Below, piece after piece: positions 8,292 to 17,745 of a stretch of 64,000 nt of DNA. Source of the DNA: Antarcticibacterium arcticum (GTDB lineage: Bacteria; Bacteroidota; Bacteroidia; Flavobacteriales; Flavobacteriaceae). Below the pieces are notes generated by a model that was not told the DNA's origin, ran no database searches, and saw only the letters and a program-made list of their open reading frames with translations. The stretch covers positions 1,178,001-1,242,000 of the forward strand of contig NZ_CP042476.1 of NCBI RefSeq assembly GCF_007993795.1, written 5' to 3'. The translations under genes and the position numbers were made by a program. Numbering within the stretch: the first letter of the stretch is position 1; each line of letters begins with the position of its first letter.

Positions 8292-9576
8292 AACCTTCTC
8301 CTATTAAGTAGTTTATTCTGTACACATTGTTATTTCGTTCTGTTTTGGCCCTTGCCAGTTCCAAACCGTAGTTTAAAAGTTGGCGTTCCATTCGAATTAT
8401 TTCCAAAACATTGTTTCTACCTGTAGATAGTTCTGTCTGGTAAAGCTCCAGTGATTGTTTGGCAATTGTTGTCAACCGACTGTAGAGTTCAACGTTTCGC
8501 ACTGCGTCCACGTAATCGCGATACAACTGCTCAAGCTTTGTCTCCAATTCATTCTCCAGGTTTTCCTTTTTCAACTGGACTGCCTCTTGCTGCAGAATAG
8601 CTTCCTGGCGCATGGCTTTATACCTTTTTCTGTAAAGCGGCACCCGTATTCCTATTTGTGGAAAAATAAATGCATCCTGACCATTGTCTGGCAGTGCCAT
8701 AGCCGGATCTAAATCTGTTCTTGAAGCAATATTGGTATAGGTCCCCCCAAGAGTAAAAGATGGTAAACCCATTTTTTTGGCTACAGTGAGCTGCTCTTCG
8801 AAACTCCTCGCCTGATGTTCGAGTTGTTCCAGGCGGGGGTTCTCAGCTAAGATCATTTCCAGAAGTATACTCTTTTCATTTAGAAGCTGTTCCTCCCAAA
8901 GACTTTCAGGGAACTCGAGAGGCTCTTGTAGTTCTTCATTTAGTAACTCCTCGAACTCTGTAAGCAGGGGAATCCTGCTGTCCTTTAAATATGCTAGCCT
9001 GCTTTCCAACTCTTCCTCTTCCAGTTCAACTTGTAGAACAGAAGAAAAGCCCGTTTTCCCGCTTTCGAACTGCACCTCTGCGATGCTCTTAAAGGAACTA
9101 AGCAGCGTCAGGTTCTCTTCTGTTACTTGTATCGCCATTTCAAGGTAATACAACTCTGTATAGGTAATTTTCACATCCCTAAAAAGTTCGAGTTTAGCAT
9201 CTTCAAAAAGCTGTAGCCGTGCCTGCGCTCTTTCAGCCGCGACCCGCTCCTGGGCATCAAGGGTCCCAAACCAGGGGAACATTTGGCTAAAGGAAGCTGT
9301 AGCCTGTTGAGCTCCAACACGGGTTTCTACTGGTTGAATGAAATAACCAAAACTTATCTGTGGATCTGGCAACGTTCCTTCCTGGACTACTTTCTCAAGC
9401 GCAGCAAGGTATTCTTTGTAAAGGGATCTTATCTGCGGATTGTTTTCAGCAGCCAGCACCAGATACTTTTCTAAATACCTGCTTTGTATTCCTTCTTCCT
9501 GGGCATGGGAGTTAGTCGTCCACAAACCGAGAAAAAACATGATGAAAGCACTTATATTTATGATATTCTTTTTCAT
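8284..9576 (-). CDS. TolC-family outer membrane channel (CusC-like)
   Basis: The 430-residue protein has a signal peptide ending NSHAQ and then two outer-membrane efflux repeats made of long helices, with the typical LAxxNNPQIxS start (residues 40-60) and E/Q-rich coiled segments. It forms the outer membrane duct of the tripartite pump with CusA and CusB. Its ATG overlaps the stop of cusA by one base (TAATG), so translation is probably coupled, and its own end overlaps cusB by 8 bp. Confidence 0.9.
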   Translation of the reverse strand: MKKNIINISAFIMFFLGLWTTNSHAQEEGIQSRYLEKYLVLAAENNPQIRSLYKEYLAALEKVVQEGTLPDPQISFGYFIQPVETRVGAQQATASFSQMFPWFGTLDAQERVAAERAQARLQLFEDAKLELFRDVKITYTELYYLEMAIQVTEENLTLLSSFKSIAEVQFESGKTGFSSVLQVELEEEELESRLAYLKDSRIPLLTEFEELLNEELQEPLEFPESLWEEQLLNEKSILLEMILAENPRLEQLEHQARSFEEQLTVAKKMGLPSFTLGGTYTNIASRTDLDPAMALPDNGQDAFIFPQIGIRVPLYRKRYKAMRQEAILQQEAVQLKKENLENELETKLEQLYRDYVDAVRNVELYSRLTTIAKQSLELYQTELSTGRNNVLEIIRMERQLLNYGLELARAKTERNNNVYRINYLIGEGYE

Positions 9577-12500
9577 TACTTGTCTAATTCATTTAGTTGT
9601 TGCTCCTGTAATTTAGGATTGGACCATTTTTTCTCCTGCCACATACTGTATAGTACAGGAACAACGAACATTGTTATAGTCTGGAAGAGCATTCCTCCAA
9701 ATGTAGGAATGGCCATGGGTATCATAATATCAGACCCCTTCCCTGTGGATGTTAGAATTGGCAATAAAGCGATGAGAGTAGTTGCAGTGGTCATTACAGC
9801 GGGTCTAACCCTTTTGCTTCCTGCCATTACAACAGCTCTTCGAATGGAATTTTTGTCCGTCGTTTTTTCTTCAGCAAACACCTGCTTTAGATAGGTTCCC
9901 ATAAGTACACCGTCGTCTGTTGCCACCCCAAAAAGGGCAATAAAACCTACCCAGACAGCAACACTCAGATTTATAGGCCCAATTTGAAAGACTTCCCGCA
10001 TATTCTCCCCAAGAAGATTGAAATCTAGGAACCACGTTTGGTTATATAACCAGAGGAGGATAAACCCCCCAGATAATGCCACAAATACGCCTGAAAAGGC
10101 CATTAATGTTGTTTGAACATTGCCAAACTGGAAGTAAAGCAGCAGAAAAATAGCCAACAAGCTAATAGGAATAACAATAGACAAAGTCTTCGCAGCCCTT
10201 AATTGATTTTCGTAGTTCCCTGCAAACTTGTAGCTCACTCCTGGAGGTACTACAAATTCTCCTGATTCAATTTTCTCATTGATAAGAGCTTGTGCATTTT
10301 CTACTACATCTACCTCTGCAACATCAGCTTCTTTATCAAAAATCACATAAGAGAGCAGGAAGGTATCCTCACTCTTTATGACCTGAGGGCCCTGTACATA
10401 TTGTACTTCTACTAAATCTCCTAAGGGGATTTGTACTCCTTTGGGAGTAGGCACGAGTATTTCTTTAACCTCTTCTGGGTTATCCCTGAATTCCCTTGCA
10501 TACCTAAGTCTAACGCCATACCTCTCACGACCTTCCACTGTGGTAGTCATTGACATCCCACCAACAGCAGCACTTATGATTCGCTGAACATCACCAATTG
10601 AAAGCCCGTATCGCGCAATGGCGCGCCTGTCGATTTCCAGCTCCATGTATGGTTTTCCCACAACTCTGTCGGCAAAAACAGATGGGGCTTTTACTCCAGG
10701 TACCTCCCGAAGAATATTCTCCATTTGCAACCCAACTTCTTCAATAGTCTCGAGATCTGGACCAAAAATTTTCATCCCCATGGGGGCCCTCATTCCGGTA
10801 GATAGCATGATTAACCTAGTTGCAATAGGTTGCAGTTTGGGTGCAGAAGTCACTCCCGGCAAGCTGGTGGTTCCTACTATCTCATCCCAAATATCGTCAG
10901 GTGATTTAATATGGTCACGCCACTGTCGGAAGTATTCACCCCCGGGATCACCTATCAGTTGAGAAACATCCAAATCCTCTCTTTGCATGGTTTCAGGATC
11001 AAAAACTTCCCCGTTCTTTAAAACGTATTGATCCTCATCGTTCACTTCAAATCGTTTACGACGCCCATTCTGATCCAGTACATATTCCGATTTATAATTT
11101 ATTACATTCTCGAACATTGAAATTGGAGCAGGATCAAGTGCTGTAGAAGCCCGACCCCATTTGCCCACTGTCATGTCCACCTCGGGAATTGCAGTTAGTC
11201 TTCTGTCCAGAGTCCTAATGGTTTCAACATTTTCCTCCACCCCCGAATGAGGCATAGTTGTGGGCATCAACAAGAAAGATCCCTCTTCTAATGGGGGCAT
11301 AAATTCTTCACCCGCACCCGGGAAGGTCTCACTTATTCCCAGCCAAACCTCAGTTTGCCTTACGTTATATCCAAGTTTATCAAAGCCTGTGGCAATAGGA
11401 CTAAAGATCTTATCAAAACCCTGCCATGAAAAAAGCCCGAAGAGAATTATCATAATTGGTAGCGACAGAAATTTCCATTTATTTTCCAAAGCCCACCTAA
11501 GGATAGGTTGGTAATATTTTACCATCGCCATTAATATTCCCAGCACTATGACTATGATCCCTCCTACAAAAATGAGGTTGGTAAATTCCGATTGATCTGC
11601 ACCAAGTGGTAACCACTCTCTGTTTAAGAAATACAGTACCCCAACTAATACAATTCCAATGTTTATATAGGTTGGATATTTACGCTTTTCTTCGGGCCAT
11701 CGCGGCTCCAGAAGATTGTTAACTCCCAGGGCTATAAACATGATTCCTACCCAGGCAACTTTAAACAATAGGAAAACTCCTAAAGCAATAAGGGCAAAAT
11801 TCCAGATCCTCCGGGTCCTTTTTTTTCCAAAGTTCATAGAAAAGAGCCCGTGTGCCAGTGCTGGAATAACAACGAGGCCGACGAACATTGCAGATATAAG
11901 TGCAAAAGTTTTGGTGAAAGCAAGTGGTCCAAATAACTTTCCTTCCTGTCCTGTCATAGCAAAAACGGGAATAAAACTAATGACCGTTGTAGCCAGGGCA
12001 GTTAATACTGCTGATGCAATTTCTATGGTTCCTTCATAAATGACTGCTATCTTGGGGCGACCTTTATTTTCAGGTAGCTCAAGATGTCGAAGTATGTTCT
12101 CTGTGAAAATCACCCCAACGTCAAGCATGACTCCAATGGCAATGGCAATCCCGGAAAGTGCCACAATATTGGCATCTACTCCTGCATACTGCATGACAAT
12201 AAATGTCATAAGTACCCCAATAGGCAGCAGACTTGAGATCATAATGGCTGCCCTTAAATTCAGAACAAGAACTATAACGACTATAATACTTATGAGGATC
12301 TCCAGAATAAGAGCCTCTTCCAGTGTTCCCAAAGTCTCATATATTAGCCCTGAACGATCGTAAAAGGGAACAATTGTAACTTTTGATACTGTTCCATCGG
12401 CTAAGGTTTTGCTTGGTAACCCCGGGGCTATATTCTTTATTTCCTCTTTTACATTATTGATAACAGCCAGGGGATTTGAACCGTACCTCGCCACAACCAC

Positions 12501-13412
12501 AGCTCCTGTCGCTTCTGCACCTCCTTTATCCAAACCACCTCGCCTGGTGGCCGGGCCCATTTGAATTCTTGCAACATCTTTGAGACGAATGGGGGTGTTC
12601 TCGTTGACGGCGACCACTGCTTCTTCCAGGTCTTCCAGGCTTTTAATGTATCCCAGACCCCGCACCAGGTATTCTGCACGGTTAAACTCGATGGTACGGG
12701 CGCCAACATCGAGGTTGCTTTCCCGTACCGCCTCCATGATCTGTTTTACATTTACCCCATAGCTTTTCATAGCGGTAGGATCAATCTCAACCTGGTACTC
12801 CTTGACGTATCCACCAATGGAAGCTACCTCGGATACGCCTTCGGCAGCAGATAGGGAGTATTTGACGTAAAAGTCCTGGATGGTTCGTAATTCCTGTGGA
12901 TCCCAACCTCCGGTTGGTTCCCCGGTTTTAGGGTTCCGGCCTTCCAGGGTGTACCAGTAAACCTGTCCCAGGGCTGTGGCATCAGGGCCTAGAGCAGGTT
13001 GTACATCTGCAGGCAGCGTACCGGCAGGAAGAGAATTTAATTTCTCTAAGATCCTGGATCGGCTCCAGTAGAATTCTATATCCTCTTCAAAAATTATATA
13101 TATACTGGAAAGACCAAATAGTGAACTACTGCGAATGGTTTTTACTCCGGGGACTCCTAAAAGTGTAGTGGTGAGTGGATAGGTGATCTGATCTTCAATA
13201 TCCTGGGGCGATTTCCCCATCCATTCGGTATAAACTATTTGCTGGTTTTCACCAATATCGGGTATAGCATCTACGGGAACGGGATCTCTTGGCATCCAGT
13301 CAAGTTCCCAATTAAATGGTGCTGTAGCCACCCCCCAGGCTATAAACGCAACCGTCAGTAAAGCGGTCACTAACTTATTTTCTAAAAAGAATTTAATTGT
13401 TCGGTTAAGCAT
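9576..13412 (-). CDS. cusA: CusA-type heavy-metal RND permease
   Basis: The 1278-residue protein has the twelve-helix RND layout with two large periplasmic loops. It starts MLNRTIKFFLENKLVT and contains DPVPVDAIPDIGENQQIVYTEW. The helix 4 segment is IAIAIGVMLDVGVIFTENILRHL, as in monovalent Cu/Ag pumps, and lacks the DFGxxxDG pattern of Zn-type pumps. It is longer than E. coli CusA (about 1050): extra hydrophobic helices near residues 530-660 and an inserted stretch near 770-860 account for this. Periplasmic Cu(I)/Ag(I) export is inferred from family and neighbours. A truncated paralogue lies at 23776-24020. Confidence 0.93.
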   Translation of the reverse strand: MLNRTIKFFLENKLVTALLTVAFIAWGVATAPFNWELDWMPRDPVPVDAIPDIGENQQIVYTEWMGKSPQDIEDQITYPLTTTLLGVPGVKTIRSSSLFGLSSIYIIFEEDIEFYWSRSRILEKLNSLPAGTLPADVQPALGPDATALGQVYWYTLEGRNPKTGEPTGGWDPQELRTIQDFYVKYSLSAAEGVSEVASIGGYVKEYQVEIDPTAMKSYGVNVKQIMEAVRESNLDVGARTIEFNRAEYLVRGLGYIKSLEDLEEAVVAVNENTPIRLKDVARIQMGPATRRGGLDKGGAEATGAVVVARYGSNPLAVINNVKEEIKNIAPGLPSKTLADGTVSKVTIVPFYDRSGLIYETLGTLEEALILEILISIIVVIVLVLNLRAAIMISSLLPIGVLMTFIVMQYAGVDANIVALSGIAIAIGVMLDVGVIFTENILRHLELPENKGRPKIAVIYEGTIEIASAVLTALATTVISFIPVFAMTGQEGKLFGPLAFTKTFALISAMFVGLVVIPALAHGLFSMNFGKKRTRRIWNFALIALGVFLLFKVAWVGIMFIALGVNNLLEPRWPEEKRKYPTYINIGIVLVGVLYFLNREWLPLGADQSEFTNLIFVGGIIVIVLGILMAMVKYYQPILRWALENKWKFLSLPIMIILFGLFSWQGFDKIFSPIATGFDKLGYNVRQTEVWLGISETFPGAGEEFMPPLEEGSFLLMPTTMPHSGVEENVETIRTLDRRLTAIPEVDMTVGKWGRASTALDPAPISMFENVINYKSEYVLDQNGRRKRFEVNDEDQYVLKNGEVFDPETMQREDLDVSQLIGDPGGEYFRQWRDHIKSPDDIWDEIVGTTSLPGVTSAPKLQPIATRLIMLSTGMRAPMGMKIFGPDLETIEEVGLQMENILREVPGVKAPSVFADRVVGKPYMELEIDRRAIARYGLSIGDVQRIISAAVGGMSMTTTVEGRERYGVRLRYAREFRDNPEEVKEILVPTPKGVQIPLGDLVEVQYVQGPQVIKSEDTFLLSYVIFDKEADVAEVDVVENAQALINEKIESGEFVVPPGVSYKFAGNYENQLRAAKTLSIVIPISLLAIFLLLYFQFGNVQTTLMAFSGVFVALSGGFILLWLYNQTWFLDFNLLGENMREVFQIGPINLSVAVWVGFIALFGVATDDGVLMGTYLKQVFAEEKTTDKNSIRRAVVMAGSKRVRPAVMTTATTLIALLPILTSTGKGSDIMIPMAIPTFGGMLFQTITMFVVPVLYSMWQEKKWSNPKLQEQQLNELDK

Positions 13413-13459
13413 AAATTTTGATTACAGTTAATATCGGCCAAAAAAGGCAATAGAATCGG

Positions 13460-13483
13460 CCACATTTGTTATGAACAATGTGG
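13460..13483 (-). other. Intercistronic hairpin between HYC_CC_PP gene and cusA
   Basis: CCACATTTGTT (13460-13470) pairs with AACAATGTGG (13474-13483) with one bulged T and a 3-nt loop. It lies between the stop at 13506 and the cusA start at 13412. It could slow decay or tune the ratio of the two products; this is inference. Confidence 0.5.
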
Positions 13484-13505
13484 TCATGCGGAAATTAACC
13501 TGTAA

Positions 13506-13901
13506 TCAAATAAGGAAGGTCTGGTCGAGCACCTGTATGTCATAGACCAGTAAAGGTGGAATATAATTGGCAAAAGGAACATTATGCGCCGGCTGTTCCT
13601 CAAAAAGACCGGTTAAGGAATAGGTGAAACTTGCAAGAAATACTTGCTGATCAAAATTGAGATCATAAAAAGATATCTTTAGATCTTTCTGGCCATCAAT
13701 AGCTACTGAATCCTCGGAACATCCTTTTTCATCAGATATTCCCGAATCGTGTTCCATTCCGCAGGTTTCAGCTTGAGAAAAAATGGCCTGATCCACAAGA
13801 AAATCTCCACAAAAATGCTTATTCACAGTAAAAGACATAGTAGATAAGAACACCAAGGATGCCAGAAGAGAAGATGATATTTTGTACAGGATGGATTTCA
13901 C
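13506..13901 (-). CDS. HYC_CC_PP family small exported protein (copy 1)
   Basis: The 131-residue protein has a signal peptide, then a KHFCGD motif (residues 29-34), QAETCGME, and a C-terminal NYIPPLLVYDIQVLDQTFLI. The H-F/Y-C, cysteine and PP features match the HYC_CC_PP family often found before CusA genes in Flavobacteria. This copy lacks the vicinal CC seen in the copies at 15593 and 24131. It is the first gene of the cus cluster. Metal binding in the periplasm is inferred from the Cys, His and Met residues. Confidence 0.75.
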   Translation of the reverse strand: MKSILYKISSSLLASLVFLSTMSFTVNKHFCGDFLVDQAIFSQAETCGMEHDSGISDEKGCSEDSVAIDGQKDLKISFYDLNFDQQVFLASFTYSLTGLFEEQPAHNVPFANYIPPLLVYDIQVLDQTFLI

Positions 13902-14240
13902 AGTATTTTTTCTTTTACTCTTGAATTGTTAGATTTTCTGCTGGATTACATGTAAAAAAAGTTTTAAGTATATCTTATTTCCCAAAAGTAGCAGGTTTAT
14001 CACTGTAATAATATGATTAAAATCATATTCCCCTCTTTTTCTCAGTTTTTTCAGTAGCGTGAGACTTAGGTGGATAAGGGTAAAATTCTGACCAGACGAT
14101 TAAAAAAATAATAACAATAGACAAACTTTAAACTTCCGGGTATGTTATTTTCAAACACCTCACAGTTTTATTGAAAAGAAGAGTAAAGTGGAGAGCTTAC
14201 TAACGCCCTCCACTTTTAATAAATTAAGAATATTCCGACC
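13902..14240. promoter_or_regulatory. Gap with candidate cus operon control site
   Basis: No gene is seen here. An 18-bp inverted repeat at 14011-14028 has arms ATATGATT and AATCATAT around AA, about 110 bp upstream of the first cus gene. It may be an operator or part of the promoter. The porin terminator occupies 14185-14216. Confidence 0.4.
14185..14216 (-). terminator. Terminator-like hairpin after the porin gene
   Basis: AAAGTGGAG (14185-14193) pairs with CTCCACTTT (14208-14216) around a 14-nt loop, 25 bp after the porin stop. The stem is perfect. There is only a weak T-run on the minus strand, so termination is probable but not certain. Confidence 0.55.
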
Positions 14241-15491
14241 TTAAAAACTTATTACAGCTTCAAGCACCAGACCATTGAATTTTCCTCCATCAAACCTTGT
14301 ACCCGGTACAAATCCGTTATATTCCTGATTAACATACTCCACTTTAGCAAGTATATTTTTGGTCATAAACCAACCTGCTGACAACTGGTATCTTGCGATA
14401 TCAATATCATTCCCGGACTCCTCACCGTCCACAGTATTGTATCTTCCGGCCACGTAATAGTTTTCATCAGCCCCAAATCTATAAATAAGATCTCCGGCAA
14501 GTTGTGTAAAGATCCTTTCCTGTGCTTCGGTTGTACGTTTACCGGAAGCCCTTTCAAAAGTTCCGAAAAATTCCAGTCCTCCCATTTTAATAAAAGGGTT
14601 GATCATAAAGGCAGTCATCTCGTTCCCAAATCGTGGATTGTACCTACCGGAAGTGAATCCATGAACATCTGGTAACTCCATTACTTCATAATATCTCGAC
14701 CCTGCACGATCACCCCCATACAAGGATACATTAGCATTTTTATTGGTATGGTAAACCGAGCCGGTTAATCTGAATCTAATGTTATTACTCAGTAATCCAT
14801 CGTAACCTGCTTTCGCCAGAAAGGAAGGACCTGTTGCATCTGGATTTGTAACGCTTTGATTTAATTTGCCATTAGTCGCACCTACCATTCCAATAAATCC
14901 GTTGTTCCTATAGTAAACTTCTGCACCAACTTCTGTTGTAAATGAATCCATAATGTAATTCCCCACGAAAGGATTATATATAGCCTGGGCATTATCTGTT
15001 CGCCGGAAGTGAGCATCACCATAGTTGTTTTCCATATGTCCAATTTTGACAGTTACATTATTCATTAGACCTTCCATGAACCCGGGGCTTATAAAATCCA
15101 ATTTATCGATCAAAATGTATCCACTTTTGACGTAAGGTTCATTATGGTGACGTGAAGACAAATAGGTTCTAAGATGCATACGCACCCCGTCATATAACTG
15201 AACATCAAGGTCCAGATTGGCTGTTGGCAAGTTGAAATTGCTTCCTATTGTTGACAGAGGAACAGTACCTGAATTTTCATGTTCCAGGGCCTGAAATTGT
15301 ATTGTAGAGGCACCACCTATTCTCACTTCCACTCCATCAAAAGTACTTATGGTATCTTTGGGTGCTTCGAAGGTGTTTATACCTCTTTTATCTGGTGCCC
15401 TAAAATTGTCCAAATCCCGTTGCTGGGCCTGCATCTGGGAAGCTAAGAGAACAAAGAGAATTGCGCTTAGATTTAAAATTGAAGTTTTCAT
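14241..15491 (-). CDS. Outer membrane porin-like beta-barrel
   Basis: The 416-residue protein has a signal peptide ending SQMQAQ and alternating aromatic/polar strands typical of a beta-barrel. It ends LVLEAVISF with a terminal Phe, as expected for outer membrane insertion. Segments such as DVQLYDGVRMHLRTYLSSRHHNEPYV and IGHMENNYGDAHFRR resemble phosphate-selective porin-like proteins. It has its own hairpin downstream and a 100-bp gap upstream. The substrate is unknown; a link to metal uptake or export is only suggested by the location. Confidence 0.7.
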   Translation of the reverse strand: MKTSILNLSAILFVLLASQMQAQQRDLDNFRAPDKRGINTFEAPKDTISTFDGVEVRIGGASTIQFQALEHENSGTVPLSTIGSNFNLPTANLDLDVQLYDGVRMHLRTYLSSRHHNEPYVKSGYILIDKLDFISPGFMEGLMNNVTVKIGHMENNYGDAHFRRTDNAQAIYNPFVGNYIMDSFTTEVGAEVYYRNNGFIGMVGATNGKLNQSVTNPDATGPSFLAKAGYDGLLSNNIRFRLTGSVYHTNKNANVSLYGGDRAGSRYYEVMELPDVHGFTSGRYNPRFGNEMTAFMINPFIKMGGLEFFGTFERASGKRTTEAQERIFTQLAGDLIYRFGADENYYVAGRYNTVDGEESGNDIDIARYQLSAGWFMTKNILAKVEYVNQEYNGFVPGTRFDGGKFNGLVLEAVISF

Positions 15492-15592
15492 TGTAAATGA
15501 TTAATAAATTAATAGTATTAAATTTGAAAAAAAAGGAACCGAAATTCCTATGAATTAGGAGCTATTGGTTCGTTACGTGGTGTACAGAAGTT

Positions 15593-15976
15593 TTAAATTA
15601 AAAACACTTCAAACAGTACCTGGTAATCTTTTTTTATCAAAGGAGGCTTGTAATAATAAGAGGAAAGTTCTTCTTTTTCTGGAAGTGAAGAGTTCATCCT
15701 GATAGCGGGAGGAACAGTGCAAAAAAAGGATTCTAATTGGAAGGAAGGCGAAGAAACTTTTAAATCTTTCTGACCCGTTTTTTGGATAGTTTTATTGGAA
15801 CAGCAGGTATCCTCGGCAAAATATTCGCTTTCCACTGCTAAGTCGCTACTACAGCTCCTGGCTTTTTTATTAAATGCGAAGTCTATCATTTTACCACTGC
15901 AGTAATGCGCATCCATGGTAACTGGCGATGTTGAAAACAGTACAAGTAGCGAAAGAAGAATAGAAAGTAGTTTCAT
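15593..15976 (-). CDS. HYC_CC_PP family small exported protein (copy 2)
   Basis: I chose ATG 15976, which starts a clean signal peptide (MKLLSILLSLLVLFSTSPVT); a longer frame begins at 16027. Motifs in order: DAHYCSGKM, ARSCSSD, DTCCSNK, then QKDLKVSSPSFQLESFF and the YKPPLIKKDYQVLFEVFLI end. It carries all three elements, HYC, CC and PP, that name the family. It lies between the porin and the AraC regulator. Periplasmic metal binding is inferred. Confidence 0.7.
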   Translation of the reverse strand: MKLLSILLSLLVLFSTSPVTMDAHYCSGKMIDFAFNKKARSCSSDLAVESEYFAEDTCCSNKTIQKTGQKDLKVSSPSFQLESFFCTVPPAIRMNSSLPEKEELSSYYYKPPLIKKDYQVLFEVFLI

Positions 15977-16185
15977 TGCTAAATAATAAAATTCGAGACA
16001 ACTGCTCCTTGGAAACAAAACTATCAAAAATACAAGGTGGAAAATATGATCTTTATCAGTTTTGGCGAATTTTAATTATTTCAAATAAGGCCCCTGTTTT
16101 TTGTTGTTCATCATAAAAAGTAGTTGCCCGTTAATTAAATAGATGTTCTTTTAATAATAGCTCTCAAATATTAAAAAATCAACTA

Positions 16186-16209
16186 TTATTTTCATAAATA
16201 TGAAAATAA
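16186..16209. promoter_or_regulatory. 24-bp AT-rich palindrome in the gap 15977-16329
   Basis: Arms TTATTTTCATA (16186-16196) and TATGAAAATAA (16199-16209) surround AA. It lies about 210 bp upstream of the HYC_CC_PP start and 120 bp beyond the end of the AraC gene. It could be an operator or a weak bidirectional terminator. No gene is seen elsewhere in this gap. Confidence 0.45.
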
Positions 16210-16329
16210 AAGATTAAGAACTATTGCTAAATTAAAAGTTTCAGAAGCGTGTTTTCTCCTTTGCGGGCTTGAAAAGATTAATATGGTATTTTATCCTATT
16301 TCTTGGATTTTAAATTACTTCGGTAGAAT

Positions 16330-16899
16330 TCATAACATGTTCAGGTCTACTTCTCTTTGAGCTTTTTGAAGCCTATAGTCCGAAGGACTCATACCGGTTG
16401 CTTTTTTGAACTGAGTAGATAAATAGGTAGCGCTGCTGTACCCTGTTTCACTGGCAACTTCCGAGATGTTCATCTCATTATATTCAAGTAATTCTTTTAT
16501 ACGTTGAATTTTGACTTGGTTCTGAAATTCCTGTATAGTCTTACCTTCTATTGCTGTAAAAACCCGGGTGAGATGACTGTAGTCGTAATAGAGACATTCA
16601 CTTAAAACCTTTGACAATTTTCCGCTGCCATAGTCATCCTCTTTATAAATACGTGCTGTAATTATTGATTTTATCTTGTTGACAAGCTGCTCATTTTTAT
16701 CGAAAAGTATCTCGAACCCTACCCGCAAGAATTCTTTCTGAATGGCAGACATTTCTGCAACAGTCAAGGGCTGTACCAGTACTGCTTGCCCCAGGGACAC
16801 TTCTTGATACGTAATTTTTAATTCTTCAAGAATTTCCCTTACGCTTCTTTTGCACCGTTGACAAACCACATTTTTTATATACAGTATGTTTTCTTCCAT
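16330..16899 (-). CDS. AraC-family regulator with N-terminal CxxC metal-sensor-like domain
   Basis: I chose ATG 16899 (MEENILYIKN); the longer frame to 16977 adds a hydrophobic stretch unlike the family. Residues 1-65 look like a small ferredoxin-like HMA fold with VVCQRCKRSV, where Cys-x-x-Cys could bind Cu or Hg. Residues 85-185 are an AraC-type double helix-turn-helix, with EVASETGYSSATYLSTQFKKATGMSPSDYR. Known AraC proteins activate or repress nearby promoters. A metal-responsive regulator of the flanking copper genes is inferred. Confidence 0.8.
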   Translation of the reverse strand: MEENILYIKNVVCQRCKRSVREILEELKITYQEVSLGQAVLVQPLTVAEMSAIQKEFLRVGFEILFDKNEQLVNKIKSIITARIYKEDDYGSGKLSKVLSECLYYDYSHLTRVFTAIEGKTIQEFQNQVKIQRIKELLEYNEMNISEVASETGYSSATYLSTQFKKATGMSPSDYRLQKAQREVDLNML

Positions 16900-17260
16900 A
16901 TTAATAATTTCAATTACTATTAAACTTAATACCATCCCATACTTTACAGGAATGCTATTAACGTGAAAAGTTGACATTGTAAAAACAAAAGCTTCATCCC
17001 GGTTTTAACCTCTTAATCAGTTAAAACCTGGCCCAATTTATTTCAGGGCAGCCTAAAATTTTCTATGGCCGCCATTGGTGGCTTAGCCAAAATTGGTATT
17101 CCTGGCCCCTTTTAAAAATCAAGAATATATCTTATCCTGTATCATTCCATTTTGCGTGGTTTGGCGGGTTTGACTGTAAACTTTGCTTAGCCGCAGAAAC
17201 TTTATGTTCTATACTCAAGATATTCCGCCACTCTAAATTAGGGGCACTTTCATTAAAGGC
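16900..17260. other. Gap without a recognisable gene
   Basis: The stretch holds no convincing frame on either strand. It includes imperfect GC-rich inverted repeats around 17060-17085. It separates the AraC gene from the upstream CCxMC lipoprotein gene and may hold the AraC promoter. Confidence 0.4.
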
Positions 17261-17680
17261 TCATTCAGCCTTTTTTGATTTTTTATAATTCTCTTCCGAT
17301 TCAAAATAATCCACCTTTCCCTCTTGACCTGCTAAAACTATGTAAGCAGTAGCTTTATCCACAGGTTTTCCGGAAAATGGATCTTCTGCCATCCTTGCCG
17401 ACTCCTCGTTATTTAACTTCCCTACGCACATTTGGCAACAGCCATAATAGGTTTTCCCCTCTACGGGCACAGCAAGTTGTGGTTCGCCCATATAGGCGTT
17501 GTTTACCATACATACCAATTCATTTGGCAGATGGTCGCCTATTTGGTAGTGGATCTGTTTATTTTCATTAAAGATCATTTCTTGGCCCTCATTTTTTTCT
17601 TTTTCTGTGGAAGAATTACATGAAATCATTGAAAATGCAATTAGGACTATTCCTGCCACAACTTTTACTGATTTTTTCAT
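17261..17680 (-). CDS. Lipoprotein with CCxMC motif (copy 2)
   Basis: The 139-residue protein has a lipoprotein signal (FSMISC) and the same core as the protein at 5349: HLPNELVCMVNNAYM, KTYYGCCQMCVGKLNNEESARMAEDP and AYIVLAGQEGKVDYFES. The cysteines and the ARMAxDP stretch are strictly shared. It follows the DUF2911 gene by 65 bp. Metal binding in the cell envelope is inferred. Confidence 0.75.
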   Translation of the reverse strand: MKKSVKVVAGIVLIAFSMISCNSSTEKEKNEGQEMIFNENKQIHYQIGDHLPNELVCMVNNAYMGEPQLAVPVEGKTYYGCCQMCVGKLNNEESARMAEDPFSGKPVDKATAYIVLAGQEGKVDYFESEENYKKSKKAE

Positions 17681-17745
17681 TTTGATTTAATTTTAGGTGT
17701 GCCGACTACAGCACTTTTTCACTGTTTTTAGTTTATTCAAATTTA

